From the NCBI RefSeq assembly GCF_042434745.1, contig NZ_JBHLSS010000081.1: DNA of 64,000 nt. One strand, 5' to 3'. This DNA comes from Azotobacter paspali. Lineage in GTDB: Bacteria; Pseudomonadota; Gammaproteobacteria; Pseudomonadales; Pseudomonadaceae. Made by a program: the position numbers and the translations under genes. Within the stretch, counting starts at the first letter, position 1, and every line of letters begins with the position of its first letter. This document shows, piece by piece, positions 7,985 through 16,756 of this stretch. The notes under the pieces are model-generated. The model did no database searches and was not told where the DNA came from. It worked only from the letters and a program-made list of their open reading frames with translations.

Positions 7985-8938
7985 TCAACCGAGCGCCGTG
8001 TCGAGAAACATCATCGCCGCGAAACCGGCCATCAGGCCCAGCGTCGCCGGCGTCTGGTGGCCGTTGCGGTGGCTCTCCGGAATGATCTCGTGGGAAACCA
8101 CGAAGACCATGGCGCCGGCGGCCAGGCCCATGCCTATCGGATAGGCCAGGGCGAAGCCGCTGGAGATGCCGACGCCGACCAGCGCGCCGAGCGGCTCCAT
8201 GAGCCCGCTGGCCATGGCCATCAGCAGCGAACCGCTCATGGGCATCCCAATGGCGCGCAGGGCCATGGCCACGGCCAGGCCCTCCGGGATGTCCTGGATG
8301 GCGATGGCGCTGGCCAGCGGGATGCCCACGGCAAGGTCGCCGCCGGCGAAGCCGACGCCGATGGCCATGCCCTCCGGCAGGTTGTGCAAGGTGATGGCCA
8401 GCACGAACAGCCAGATTCGGCCAATGCGCTCGCTGTCCGGCCCGCAGGGGCCGGTGGTGACATGCGAATGCGGGGTGAAGCGGTCGAGCCCGAGCATCAG
8501 CAGTACCCCCAGCATCAGTCCGAAGACCACGCAGGCGGCGGCCTGCGGGCCGCTACCGGTGATCGTCTTGGCCGCCTCCAGGCCGGGTAGGATCAGCGAG
8601 AAGGAACTGGCGGCAAGCATCATGCCGGCGCCGAAGCCGAGCATGATGTCCTGGATGCGCACGCTGATCCGCCGCAGGGCGACGGCCACCAGGGCGCCGA
8701 AAGCGGTGGCGGCGAAACCGGCCCCGCCGCCGTACAGCGCATGGCGCAGGTTGTCCGGCCGGGTGTCGGTAAAGGCGTTGTACAGGCTGCTGACGAGCAG
8801 CGCTAGCACGGCCAGCAGGGAAAGCGCCAGGCCGGTGGTGACCGCCGGGCTGGCTTCGGCCTGGGCCAGCAGGGCGGCACGAAAGCTCGGGGCCGAGCTG
8901 ACCTGGGGAGTGCTACTCATACCGTCGCTCATGGTCAT
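7985..8938 (-). CDS. ZIP-family divalent metal transporter (GufA/ZupT-like)
   Basis: A 317-aa polytopic inner-membrane protein with eight predicted helices and a long soluble N-terminal segment before helix 1 (about residues 33-53). The ZIP metal-binding signature is present in helix 4 (ITLHNLPEGMAIGVGFAGG) and helix 5 (AIAIQDIPEGLAVAMAL). A His/Cys-containing loop (TPHSHVTTGPCG) lies between helices 3 and 4. It probably takes up Zn2+ or Fe2+; specificity cannot be read. The ATG at 8938 is preferred, though one at 8932 is also possible; the frame runs to 9298 but overlaps the divergent rlmN-like gene. It ends about 150 bp before the ArsC-like gene starts on the same strand. Confidence 0.88.
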   Translation of the reverse strand: MTMSDGMSSTPQVSSAPSFRAALLAQAEASPAVTTGLALSLLAVLALLVSSLYNAFTDTRPDNLRHALYGGGAGFAATAFGALVAVALRRISVRIQDIMLGFGAGMMLAASSFSLILPGLEAAKTITGSGPQAAACVVFGLMLGVLLMLGLDRFTPHSHVTTGPCGPDSERIGRIWLFVLAITLHNLPEGMAIGVGFAGGDLAVGIPLASAIAIQDIPEGLAVAMALRAIGMPMSGSLLMAMASGLMEPLGALVGVGISSGFALAYPIGMGLAAGAMVFVVSHEIIPESHRNGHQTPATLGLMAGFAAMMFLDTALG

Positions 8939-9124
8939 GACTCCGCGGATTGGCGACCGGGAAGAGGATTTTCCGCTACCCGTTCCTTTCGACCGCGGGA
9001 AATGGACAGTCGTGCCCTTTTCCGCTCCCGCGGCTGCAATGCATCCTAAAGAACATAACCCATGCTCTCCTCCCTGTCGCTTCGGCTGCCGCTCGGCGAT
9101 GCCAGGTGGTAGTATCCGCGCTCC

Positions 9125-10159
9125 ATGAAAATCGCCGACTTCCACCAGCGCCTCGCCGACCTCGGCGCCAAGTCCCCGCATATCGGACGGATCGACCGTG
9201 CCTGGCTGCACGGCTGGCCGCTGGATACTGGCACGCGCCAGCAGCAGGCCCGGGATTTCCTGCCGCTCGGCGTACGCGAGGCCATGCCCGAACTGCACGC
9301 GACGGTCGCCGGCCTCGCGCGGCTACGCTCCGAGCACCCGGCGGCCGACGGCTCGGCGCGCCTGCTGGTCGAACTGGGCGATGGGCAGATGGTCGAGAGC
9401 GTGCTGCTGCCGCGCGACGGACTCTGCGTGTCGAGCCAGGTCGGCTGCGCCGTGGGCTGCGTATTCTGCATGACTGGCAGGAGCGGCCTGCTGCGCCAGC
9501 TCGGCAGCGCCGAGATCGTCGCCCAGGTGGCGCTGGCCCGCCGCTTCCGCCCGGTGAAGAAAGTGGTGTTCATGGGCATGGGCGAGCCGGCGCACAATCT
9601 CGATAACGTACTGGAAGCCATCGATCTGCTCGGCACCGCTGGCGACATCGGCCACAAGAACCTGGTGTTCTCCACGGTGGGCGATCCGCGGGTCTTCGAG
9701 CGTCTGCCGCAAGGGCGGGTTAAGCCGGCGCTGGCCCTGTCCCTGCACAGCAGCGATGCCGGCCTGCGCCGGCGGCTGCTGCCGCACGCCCCGCACATCG
9801 ATCCGCAAGAACTGGTCGAACTGGCCGAGGCCTACGCACGACGGACCGGCTACCCGATCCAGTATCAGTGGACACTGCTCGAAGGCATCAACGACAGCCT
9901 GGAGGAAATGGACGGCATCCTGCGCCTGCTCAGGGGCAAGTACGCGGTGATGAACCTGATCCCTTACAACAGCCTGGAAGCCGACGATTACCGGCGCCCC
10001 GAGGGCGAGCGGATCGTCGGGCTGGTGCGCTACCTGCACGGGCGCGGCGTGCTGACCAAGGTGCGCAATTCGGCGGGCCAGGACATCGACGGCGGCTGCG
10101 GACAATTGCGCGCGCGGGCCATTCAACCGGCCAGGAGCCGGCCGCCGCGCACGCGCTGA
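9125..10159 (+). CDS. RlmN/Cfr-family radical SAM RNA methyltransferase paralogue
   Basis: A 344-aa radical S-adenosylmethionine enzyme. The [4Fe-4S] motif CAVGCVFC gives Cys108, Cys112 and Cys115. GMGEPAHN is the SAM-binding GEP box. The dual-cysteine chemistry of RlmN/Cfr is supported by the C-terminal GQDIDGGCGQL with Cys325. It differs from canonical RlmN in its shorter, divergent N-terminal domain (MKIADFHQRLADLG) and so is probably a paralogue, not the housekeeping 23S A2503/tRNA A37 enzyme. Pseudomonads carry a similar second copy. It is transcribed divergently from the ZIP transporter gene. Its actual RNA target is unknown. Confidence 0.8.
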   Translation: MKIADFHQRLADLGAKSPHIGRIDRAWLHGWPLDTGTRQQQARDFLPLGVREAMPELHATVAGLARLRSEHPAADGSARLLVELGDGQMVESVLLPRDGLCVSSQVGCAVGCVFCMTGRSGLLRQLGSAEIVAQVALARRFRPVKKVVFMGMGEPAHNLDNVLEAIDLLGTAGDIGHKNLVFSTVGDPRVFERLPQGRVKPALALSLHSSDAGLRRRLLPHAPHIDPQELVELAEAYARRTGYPIQYQWTLLEGINDSLEEMDGILRLLRGKYAVMNLIPYNSLEADDYRRPEGERIVGLVRYLHGRGVLTKVRNSAGQDIDGGCGQLRARAIQPARSRPPRTR

Positions 10160-10250
10160 AGCATTAGGCCCGCCATCCCCGCCGTGCCTGGACAGCCGCG
10201 CCAGGCCGTCGATACTGTCGACGAGATAGGCCATCGTTCCGGAGCCCGTC

Positions 10251-10658
10251 ATGTTCCGCATTCTTGGAATCGACCACTTGGTGCTGCGCGTCGTCGACCT
10301 GGAGAAGATGCTGCGCTTCTACTGCGAAGTCCTGAGTTGCAGTGTCGAACGCCGCCAAGACGAACTTGGCCTTGTCCAGTTGCGCGCCGGAAGCGCCCTG
10401 ATCGATCTGGTTCCCATCACCGGCAGGCTGGGCAGCGCCGGCGGCGCCGCGCCCGGCCGGGAAGGACGCAACCTCGACCATTTCTGTCTGCGCATCGAGC
10501 CGTTCGACGCGACAGAGATCCGCCGGCGCCTGGCCGAGCACGGCATCGAGGCCGGCGCCGTGGAATCGCGCTACGGTGCCGAAGGCAGCGGCCCCTCCCT
10601 CTACATCACCGACCCGGAAGGTACGCTCGTCGAACTCAAGGGACCGGCGACGGCCTGA
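10251..10658 (+). CDS. VOC (glyoxalase/dioxygenase-superfamily) protein
   Basis: A 135-aa protein with two paired beta-alpha-beta-beta-beta modules. The start ILGIDHLVLRVVDLEKMLRF has the first metal-ligand His (H9). The second module contains LDHFCLRI and ends TDPEGTLVELKGP, with the last acidic ligand Glu. Three plausible metal ligands are thus present. The family includes glyoxalase I, fosfomycin-resistance proteins and ring-cleavage dioxygenases, and substrate cannot be assigned from sequence. The gene stands alone between the rlmN-like gene and a pseudogene. Confidence 0.8.
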   Translation: MFRILGIDHLVLRVVDLEKMLRFYCEVLSCSVERRQDELGLVQLRAGSALIDLVPITGRLGSAGGAAPGREGRNLDHFCLRIEPFDATEIRRRLAEHGIEAGAVESRYGAEGSGPSLYITDPEGTLVELKGPATA

Positions 10659-10665
10659 CCCCCCG

Positions 10666-11016
10666 TGGCGAATCACCCTCGGGCTGGACGCCCCCGGCCC
10701 GCTGCGCGCGGGCCGCCAGGCGCTGGCCAGCGTGGGCCTCGAAGGACGCGAGAACGCCTGGCCGGGCCAGCTTTGCGGCGGCGAGCAGCAGCGGGTCGCC
10801 CTGGCCCGGTCGCTGGTGCGCAGACCGTAACTGCTGCTCGCCGACGAACCCTTCGGTGCGCTGGACGCCCTGACCCGGCTGAAGATCCTGCTGGAAACTT
10901 TCGTCGAAGAGGTCGTCTTGCTGCTGCACAAGCGCGGGCTGTTCCGCACCCACTACGAAGGCACGACGCTGCGCGATCGCCATGGCCTGAAACGACTGTC
11001 CAATCCCTATTTCTGA
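10666..11016 (+). pseudogene. Chimeric relic: nitrate/sulfonate-type ABC ATPase fused to a flavin monooxygenase tail
   Basis: A single frame ending in TGA at 11014-11016 reads first as the middle of an SsuB/TauB-type ATPase: ITLGLDAPG ... ALASVGLEGRENAWPGQL, signature CGGEQQRVALARSLV, then a TAA stop at 10828-10830, then Walker B LLLADEPFGALDALTRLKI. It then switches at about 10890 to the end of an SsuD/NtaA-type LLM monooxygenase: HKRGLFRTHYEGTTLRDRHG. The Walker A half of the ATPase and nearly all of the monooxygenase are missing. This looks like a deletion that joined two genes of an organosulfur-utilisation cluster, followed by a nonsense mutation. Confidence 0.75.
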
Positions 11017-11036
11017 CGCCAGGACAGTGGCGGACT

Positions 11037-11486
11037 TCAGGGCCGTTCGACCCGGTCCCAGGTGCGCGTCTCGCCGAACAGGGGAGTACCGATGAAGCCG
11101 CGCACCTGCAGTTGCCGCCCGCCCTCCCGCAGGCTCAGGCGGCAGTCGTATACCTTGCCGCTGTCCGGGTCGAGGATTTTCCCGTCTTCGTAGACCTCGC
11201 CTCGCCGCTTCACGCCGCTGAGGATGGTCATGCCGAGCAGCGGCTTGCCGCGACGTTCGCCCTCGCAGTTGTCGCAGTAGGGTGAGTCGGCGTTCGGCCC
11301 GCGCAGGCCCTTCTCGACGGTGCCCCGGTACTCGTCGCCCTGCCGGTCGATGCGGACCAGCGCGCGCGGCTCGCCGGTCCGCTGGTCGCGGATCATCCAC
11401 AGTCCGCTCAGCGGATCGCCGGATTCGGCGCCAGCGGCCGGCAGGGCCGCCAGGGCGCAGCAAAGGCATAGCCATCGCACGCTCAT
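11037..11486 (-). CDS. Secreted DUF2147-family protein
   Basis: A 149-aa protein with a clear signal peptide (MSVRWLCLCCALAALPAAGA-ES). A single DUF2147 domain follows, beginning DPLSGLWMIRDQ and containing PYCDNCEGERRGKPLLGM and GEVYDGKILDP-like elements (GEVYEDGKILDPDSGKVY). The fold is a small lipocalin-like barrel and no enzymatic function is established. The start overlaps the stop of the acyltransferase gene (ATGA), so it is translationally coupled and is the last gene of the ars-downstream series. A periplasmic lipid-binding role would fit the context but is inference. Confidence 0.8.
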   Translation of the reverse strand: MSVRWLCLCCALAALPAAGAESGDPLSGLWMIRDQRTGEPRALVRIDRQGDEYRGTVEKGLRGPNADSPYCDNCEGERRGKPLLGMTILSGVKRRGEVYEDGKILDPDSGKVYDCRLSLREGGRQLQVRGFIGTPLFGETRTWDRVERP

Positions 11487-12850
11487 CTGGCGAGGCCGCC
11501 GGCCCGGATGGCCGGGGCCGGGTGCTCCAGGCGTGCGTGCAGGGCGGCCAGCTCATAGCGGATGGCGTCGCCGCGATAGTGCAGGAAGGCGCCGGTTTCC
11601 CCGCCGACCACGACTTCGAGATAGGGCTCGGCGCTCGCTATTCCCTCGTCGCAATAGGTCTTGAGGGTCAGCAGGCTGTCGTCGTCCTCCTCGATTTCGG
11701 TTTCCACCACCCGCCTGAGCCCCAGTTCCTGGACCAGCCGGCCCAATCCCAGGCTATCCTCGTCGACGGTGCCCTGGTGCAGGGGCAGGTGCAGGGAGAA
11801 ATGCCGCTCGTCCACCCATACCGGCTCCATCGGCGAAGCGCTGCACAGCAGCTCCAGGGTACGCGCCGCCCGCTCCAGGGTCGCCCGGTTGATGGCCGGC
11901 AGGTACAGGCCGCGGCGGCCGGAGGCGACGTAAGCCTTGCGCATGATGCCCTCCAGGTTGGGCTTGCGGCTCTCCGGAGCATGCACGCGGCCCGGCTGGT
12001 CGCGGCCGATGCCACCGCCGAATTCGACGACTAGGTTCACCCCGTCGTCGATCGCCCGGCGCAGGCCGCCCATCCACTTCACCGGATGGAACATCTGGAA
12101 GAACAGGGCGGCGCGTATCTGCTCGGGATCGTCGGCGTGATAGTCGCCGGTATAGTTGGAGAGGACCTTCGCCTGGGGAGCCACCAGGGCGGCAGCGTCG
12201 AGATGCGGACGGTAGCGCTCCGCAGCGCCGATCATCAGGTAGGTGTGGAAGGCCCCTTCGGTCTTCAAGTAGCGCCCGGCCTTGGCGCGGCCGAAGCGCG
12301 CGGCCACGTCCTCCATGAGCGCCGCCAGATCACGCTCGAAACCGCAGACCACGGTCTGATCGGGCAGGTTGCAGCCACCGATACCGCAGTAGCGAGCCTC
12401 GGCGAGCGGCCTGATCGAGTCGAGATCGAGGCGAAGGGCGGCCATCCGCCCGCGCCCGAACTCCGACATCAGCCGGCCGCGCATGCGGATCAGCCGCAGC
12501 GCGTCCTCGAAGTCCAGGGCACCGGCGGCCACCAGCGCGGAGTATTCGCCCAGGCTGTGCCCGGCCAGCACGTCCGGCGTCCAGGCTTCGCCAGTGAGCT
12601 CGCGAAATGCCGCCAGGCAGGCGATGGAATGGGTGAGCAACGCGATCTGGGTGAACTCAGTGCCATTGAGCCGCTCTTCCGGTCCCTGGAAGGACAGTTC
12701 CGCGACGTCGAAGCCCATCGCCTGGCTCGCTCGCTCGTACAGGTCGCGCACGCAGGAAAAATGGCGATGGATGTCGCTGCCCATGCCCACGTACTGCGAG
12801 CCTTGTCCGGGAAAGACAAACATGATTTTGGAACTGGAAACTTGGCTCAT
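11483..12850 (-). CDS. Discrete malonyl/acyl-CoA:ACP acyltransferase with C-terminal extension
   Basis: A 455-aa protein whose first ~300 residues are a FabD-like acyltransferase: FVFPGQGSQYVGMG, the nucleophile Ser99 in GHSLGEYSA, and catalytic His202 in GAFHTYLM (Ser of the usual GAFHS replaced by Thr). The remaining ~150 residues form an acidic C-terminal region (about 300-455) that I do not recognise. It is not the housekeeping fabD, which would sit in a fab cluster. Position in the ars transcription unit suggests it loads an extender unit or transfers a finished acyl chain in phenolic-lipid metabolism. ArsA already has its own AT, so this one may act on a different acceptor. AAGGAGAG precedes the start. 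Confidence 0.82.
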   Translation of the reverse strand: MSQVSSSKIMFVFPGQGSQYVGMGSDIHRHFSCVRDLYERASQAMGFDVAELSFQGPEERLNGTEFTQIALLTHSIACLAAFRELTGEAWTPDVLAGHSLGEYSALVAAGALDFEDALRLIRMRGRLMSEFGRGRMAALRLDLDSIRPLAEARYCGIGGCNLPDQTVVCGFERDLAALMEDVAARFGRAKAGRYLKTEGAFHTYLMIGAAERYRPHLDAAALVAPQAKVLSNYTGDYHADDPEQIRAALFFQMFHPVKWMGGLRRAIDDGVNLVVEFGGGIGRDQPGRVHAPESRKPNLEGIMRKAYVASGRRGLYLPAINRATLERAARTLELLCSASPMEPVWVDERHFSLHLPLHQGTVDEDSLGLGRLVQELGLRRVVETEIEEDDDSLLTLKTYCDEGIASAEPYLEVVVGGETGAFLHYRGDAIRYELAALHARLEHPAPAIRAGGLAR

Positions 12851-12902
12851 AGAAAAACTCTCCTTGTAATGGATCGAGCACCGGGCAGCGCCGCCCGGCC
12901 CT

Positions 12903-14258
12903 TCATGCCACCCTGGACATGCCGCCGTCCGCTGACGAATGCCCCTGCCGATCTATAACGCCCAGATGTTGCAGAACGCGATCGGTCATGCGCTCGGCCG
13001 TGAAGCGCTCCGCCAGCGGGCGGGCATTTCCCGCCAGTTCGCGGTGGAGCGACGCATTCGCCAGCAAAACTTCCAGTTGCCGGGCCAGATCGCCGCTGTC
13101 CCAGGCCTTGAAGGTCAGACCGCCGGCTCGCTCGCCGTCGCGCATCACTTCGGTGATGCCGCCGTAGTCGGGCACCAGCACCGGCGTGCCATGGCCCATC
13201 GCCTCGGCCACCACCAGGCCGAAGGCCTCGCGGTTCACCGAGGGGTAAACCACGCAGTGGCTGTGGGCGAGCAGGGTGTCGCGGATCTCCCCGGATACGG
13301 CTCCCGCCTGATGGATCGGCAGGCCGAGGTGGGCGGCGAGGTCGGCAACGACCCTCTTGTAGGATTCGCCCTTAGCGGTGGCGCCGCAGACCACCAGTTG
13401 CAGCTCGACGCCACGCGCCTTCAGCAGGCGGGCGGCGTAGAGCAGCAGGTCGATCCCCTTCTCGGCTTCCTGGCGGCCGAAGTAGGTGATGATGGGGAGG
13501 TCCTCCCGCAGTCGGGGGAAGAGTTGCCTGAGCCGCGCGCGTGGCGGCCTGGCCGACGGCGGGGACAGCTCGATGCCGTTGTAGAGGACGCTCATGCGTT
13601 CCCGCGGCACTTGCAGCTCATCGGCGATCCGTTCGAGGTAGTCGCTGCTGACCAGCAGGGCCGGCCAGCGCGAGCCGGCGACGGCCTCGTTGAGGCGCTT
13701 ACGGTAGGCCTCGAACAGGTCGCTGCGCCGCGCGTAGTCGGCGAACTGCTCGTCGCCCTGGAAGGTCAGCACGTAGTCGAAATCGAGCCCGCCCTGGCGC
13801 TTGGCGGCCAAGGCGAGCGTACCGAGAGAAGCGAAACTCATCATCAGGTGGCTGACTTCGTCCTTGGCGATGAAACGGCGCAGGCGCCGGACCAGGCCGG
13901 CGTCGGAATCCGGCGTCGCATGCAGCGAGCGGATGAGGTGGGTGAGCATGCGGTCGACGAAACCGTTGATGCCCTGGGTGACCTGCACCCGCAAGCGCGG
14001 CGGGAGCAGGAAGGCGGCCGAACCGACCACCTGATCCATGAACGCCGAGGGTCGTCGGAACTGGTAGCGCGTGCCGTGACAGAGCAGCCGGTGCTCGATA
14101 CCGGGATCGGCCAGTTCGGGACTCCACTCCATCATCCAGTAGACCACCACCTTGTAGCCGCGTCGGTGGAGGATATTGGCGATGGTCAAGTCGCGAACGG
14201 TGGAGCCAAGATAAGAACCACTACCAATGGTGACGAATGCGAAAGTCGGCTTGTTCAT
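12903..14258 (-). CDS. GT4-family glycosyltransferase
   Basis: A 451-aa GT-B fold retaining glycosyltransferase. The N-terminal half opens FAFVTIGSGSYLGSTVRDL. The C-terminal nucleotide-sugar-binding half has ITYFGRQEAEKGIDLLLYA, VVYPSVNREAFGLVVAEAMG (the EX7E motif) and GTPVLVPDYGGITEV. No membrane anchor is evident. An ideal GGAGG lies five bases before the ATG. It sits between the outer-membrane protein and acyltransferase genes, downstream of ars on the same strand, so a phenolic lipid or related cyst-envelope lipid is a reasonable acceptor. Donor and acceptor sugars cannot be inferred. Confidence 0.85.
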   Translation of the reverse strand: MNKPTFAFVTIGSGSYLGSTVRDLTIANILHRRGYKVVVYWMMEWSPELADPGIEHRLLCHGTRYQFRRPSAFMDQVVGSAAFLLPPRLRVQVTQGINGFVDRMLTHLIRSLHATPDSDAGLVRRLRRFIAKDEVSHLMMSFASLGTLALAAKRQGGLDFDYVLTFQGDEQFADYARRSDLFEAYRKRLNEAVAGSRWPALLVSSDYLERIADELQVPRERMSVLYNGIELSPPSARPPRARLRQLFPRLREDLPIITYFGRQEAEKGIDLLLYAARLLKARGVELQLVVCGATAKGESYKRVVADLAAHLGLPIHQAGAVSGEIRDTLLAHSHCVVYPSVNREAFGLVVAEAMGHGTPVLVPDYGGITEVMRDGERAGGLTFKAWDSGDLARQLEVLLANASLHRELAGNARPLAERFTAERMTDRVLQHLGVIDRQGHSSADGGMSRVA

Positions 14259-14321
14259 GCTGCCTCCGGTCCATGGGAAAGGATGCGGGTGCCGCCGCGT
14301 CCCTCCTCGCTCAGTGAACGC

Positions 14322-15581
14322 TCAGAAGGTGTAGCTAATGCCGGTGAACACCGAATAGCGCAGCAACGTCCCGAACTCGTCGTCGTCGCCGCCGGTGAAA
14401 ATGTTTCCAGTGAAATAGGCCTGGACGTGATCGGTCACGTCGTATTCGAGAATGCCGGTGAAACGTTGGGACTCGTCGTCGAGGTTCCTCAGGTAGCGGA
14501 CGTTGTATTCGAGATCCGGGATCGAGCTGTTGTCGGTGACCTGGATCATCGCGTAATTCTGCCGGTAGAGAACGCTCCGGGTGTTAATCTTGCCCTCCAG
14601 GTAGCAACCGATCATCGGTCCGTCGTCGCAGCCGTTGTTGTCGCGCAGATACTCGATGTTGACGGTCGGGCCGATCTCCAGGGTGTAGGAGGCGCCGAAT
14701 TGGTAGCCGGTCTTGCCCTCGTGCTTGATGTTGCCCTCGGTATACAGGAGCAGGGCGTCAGAGGCGTTCCAACCGGCGAAGAAGCCGGTCTGATGCTGAT
14801 CGCTCTCCCGGTAGGAGTGGATGATCGAGGCATAGCCCGAGGAGCCGGTGTAGTCGAGCTTGACCGCGTAGATCTTCTCGAACTCGTCCTTCGCCGCCCG
14901 GCCGCCGCCCAGCGTGGGCTGTCCCGACATGTAGCTTTCGACGTCGTCGGAACGTCCCGGACCGTAGTTGTAGATCGTCGAGAGCGTCCAGGTTTCGTTG
15001 GGAATCCAGATCGCCCGGTAATAATCCAGGCCGGGCACCTCGACGCGTGGGTTGTTGCGGCCGTTGTCGCGGGTGAAGGGGTTGGACAGCGAAAGGATCA
15101 CCGACGGCCCCCACTGCAGGTTCTCCCGCCCGTAGGACAGGGTCAGTTCGTCAAAAGGCCGGTAGCGCACCCAGCCTTCGGTGAGAAACAGCTCCGAACT
15201 GTCCTGGTCGTCGCCGTCGCGCGGGCCGTCCTCCCATTTCTCCCAGATCGCCTCGGCGCGCGGCTTGAGGGCGAACTCCCAGTTGCGGAAGCTGAGGTTC
15301 AAATCCGCCCGCGGGTTGAGCACCCATTGGTAGCGCGGTATCTCGGCGGCATTGTCGGGGTTGAGGGTCGACTCCTCCGTTTCCTGGAACAGGGTGTAGG
15401 CCATGAGGTTGATACGCGAATAGAAACCGCTCGCCAGCTCATCGGCTAGGCTTGGCTGCTCCCCGCCCAGCTCGGGAAGCTCGTCCGCACTCGCCATTCC
15501 CACCTGGATCGCCATGCCCGCCAGAGGCAGTGCCAGTCCCAAACGATGCGCCATCCTTGCCATCTCTGCCATCCATGCCAT
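14322..15581 (-). CDS. Outer-membrane beta-barrel protein of unknown function
   Basis: This protein is about 419 aa long, with a signal peptide (hydrophobic LGLALPLAGMAIQVGMASA, then DELPELGG). The sequence alternates in the manner of amphipathic beta strands with Asn/Asp/Gly-rich turns and ends in the aromatic residue signature YSVFTGISYTF, with a C-terminal Phe recognised by the Bam complex. The start is uncertain. ATG 15581 gives the odd N terminus MAWMAEMARMAH made from repeats of ATGGCA, and two downstream ATGs (15569, 15560) would also leave a usable signal peptide. It resembles alginate-export-like or DUF1302-type barrels only in general character. Neighbouring LolA-like and ABC genes suggest a role at the outer-membrane end of lipid export. 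Confidence 0.75.
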   Translation of the reverse strand: MAWMAEMARMAHRLGLALPLAGMAIQVGMASADELPELGGEQPSLADELASGFYSRINLMAYTLFQETEESTLNPDNAAEIPRYQWVLNPRADLNLSFRNWEFALKPRAEAIWEKWEDGPRDGDDQDSSELFLTEGWVRYRPFDELTLSYGRENLQWGPSVILSLSNPFTRDNGRNNPRVEVPGLDYYRAIWIPNETWTLSTIYNYGPGRSDDVESYMSGQPTLGGGRAAKDEFEKIYAVKLDYTGSSGYASIIHSYRESDQHQTGFFAGWNASDALLLYTEGNIKHEGKTGYQFGASYTLEIGPTVNIEYLRDNNGCDDGPMIGCYLEGKINTRSVLYRQNYAMIQVTDNSSIPDLEYNVRYLRNLDDESQRFTGILEYDVTDHVQAYFTGNIFTGGDDDEFGTLLRYSVFTGISYTF

Positions 15582-15726
15582 ATCCGAATTCGTCCATACT
15601 TCGTTGAATATCCCTGGGGCATCGAGCCCAAGTGGACAAGTATGGGACGCTCCGTATCGCAGAGGCAATGCCGGGCTCGTCGTCCGTGACCATCCCCTCA
15701 TGCCGGAGCGCTCCATACCGGCGGGC

Positions 15727-16716
15727 TCACTTCATGAACAGGTTGATATTGAAGATGAAGTCTGGCAAGGGCGCGAGTTTCGGCTTGCTCATGCTCAAGG
15801 TGGTGACGTCGCCGCTCATCAACTCCTCGTAGATGGCAATCTCGGAAATGAAGGGACGGACTTCGCCATTGATGCTCACCGTGCTGGCGTACTGCATGTT
15901 CGCCGACTTGAAGCGCTTGCCCGACAGCGTGTAATAGTCCGCCTTCACCCCCACCAGGCGCTTCTTGTCCACCCAGTAGACGATCCGGTCGTAGGTGGTC
16001 TTGGAGTTGCGCGCCTTCAGGTCGAAGACGTAGCAGTCCACGCCCTCCACGGTTTCGTCGGGCAACTGGGTCGCGTCGTAGTCCTCGGCGTAGTTGGTCG
16101 AGGCGACGTCGCCATAGGAAGCCTGGCCCATCAGCTTCTGGCGCAGCGAGATGGGGATCGGCTTGCTCAGGCCCGGCTTGTGGAACCACATGTTGTTGTC
16201 GAGCATGAGCAACTTCTGCCCCTTGGACTTCGGCGGCGCGATGTTGATGCCCGAGATGTTGAAACCGCGCGCCTTGATGTCGTAGAGCATGGTGTCGGTG
16301 CGGCCCCTCTCGTTGGCTTCGATCTCCACGTTCCAGGCGATGCCCTGCAGGTTGCCGCGCGACTCGTCTGCCCGCTTGAGGATCTGGTAAGGGTCGGCGG
16401 AGCCGGCGAGCGACACCGGTACGCTGGCCTTGGCCACCTGTGGAACCGCCTTGGCCTCGCGCTCGGCGCGCGCCGGCGCGCTCGGCCCGGAGGGCTGGCT
16501 GGCGGCCGAAACGGCCGCCGAGCTGCTCGACTCGGCCGCCGGCCGGGAAGTCGCGGCGCGCTCGGCGGGCTCGCTATCGCCACCATTGAACAGCCGGCCG
16601 AAGAAGCCCCGCTCCTCCTGGACTGCCTTCGCGGTCGGCTCGGCGTTCTGCGCGACGGCCAGGGTGCTGATCAGCAGTGCCAGACCGAATGCGGAAATGC
16701 GGGAAAGTCCGTTCAT
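15727..16716 (-). CDS. LolA-like periplasmic outer-membrane lipoprotein-sorting protein
   Basis: A 329-aa secreted protein. A signal peptide (MNGLSRISAFGLALLISTLA-VAQ) is followed by an Ala/Ser/Pro-rich linker to about residue 100. The rest is a LolA/LolB-like fold of the outer-membrane lipoprotein-sorting family: DPYQILKRADESRG, GIAWNVEIEA, DTMLYDIKARG, LMLDNNMWFHKPG and YWVDKKRLVGVKADYY. Such half-barrels carry a lipid or lipoprotein across the periplasm. It lies 41 bp after an FtsX-type permease gene and before an outer-membrane barrel gene. These are the components expected for an envelope-spanning lipid route. The cargo is inferred from the adjacent ars genes and not shown. Confidence 0.82.
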   Translation of the reverse strand: MNGLSRISAFGLALLISTLAVAQNAEPTAKAVQEERGFFGRLFNGGDSEPAERAATSRPAAESSSSAAVSAASQPSGPSAPARAEREAKAVPQVAKASVPVSLAGSADPYQILKRADESRGNLQGIAWNVEIEANERGRTDTMLYDIKARGFNISGINIAPPKSKGQKLLMLDNNMWFHKPGLSKPIPISLRQKLMGQASYGDVASTNYAEDYDATQLPDETVEGVDCYVFDLKARNSKTTYDRIVYWVDKKRLVGVKADYYTLSGKRFKSANMQYASTVSINGEVRPFISEIAIYEELMSGDVTTLSMSKPKLAPLPDFIFNINLFMK

Positions 16717-16756
16717 CTCTCAAATCTCCGTCGGTTCGAAAACCTGTTCCAGCGGC

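Noticed and set aside
7310..8590. Extension of the UPF0303 frame to 605 codons
   Set aside because: It continues antisense through the ArsC-like and ZIP genes only because the normal stop is missing; it is not a fusion protein.
11483..12850. The acyltransferase as housekeeping fabD
   Set aside because: It has a 150-residue extension and sits in a lipid secondary-metabolism unit, not a fab cluster.
12939..15449. An 836-codon open frame on the plus strand
   Set aside because: It runs antisense through both the glycosyltransferase and outer-membrane protein genes and has no family resemblance.
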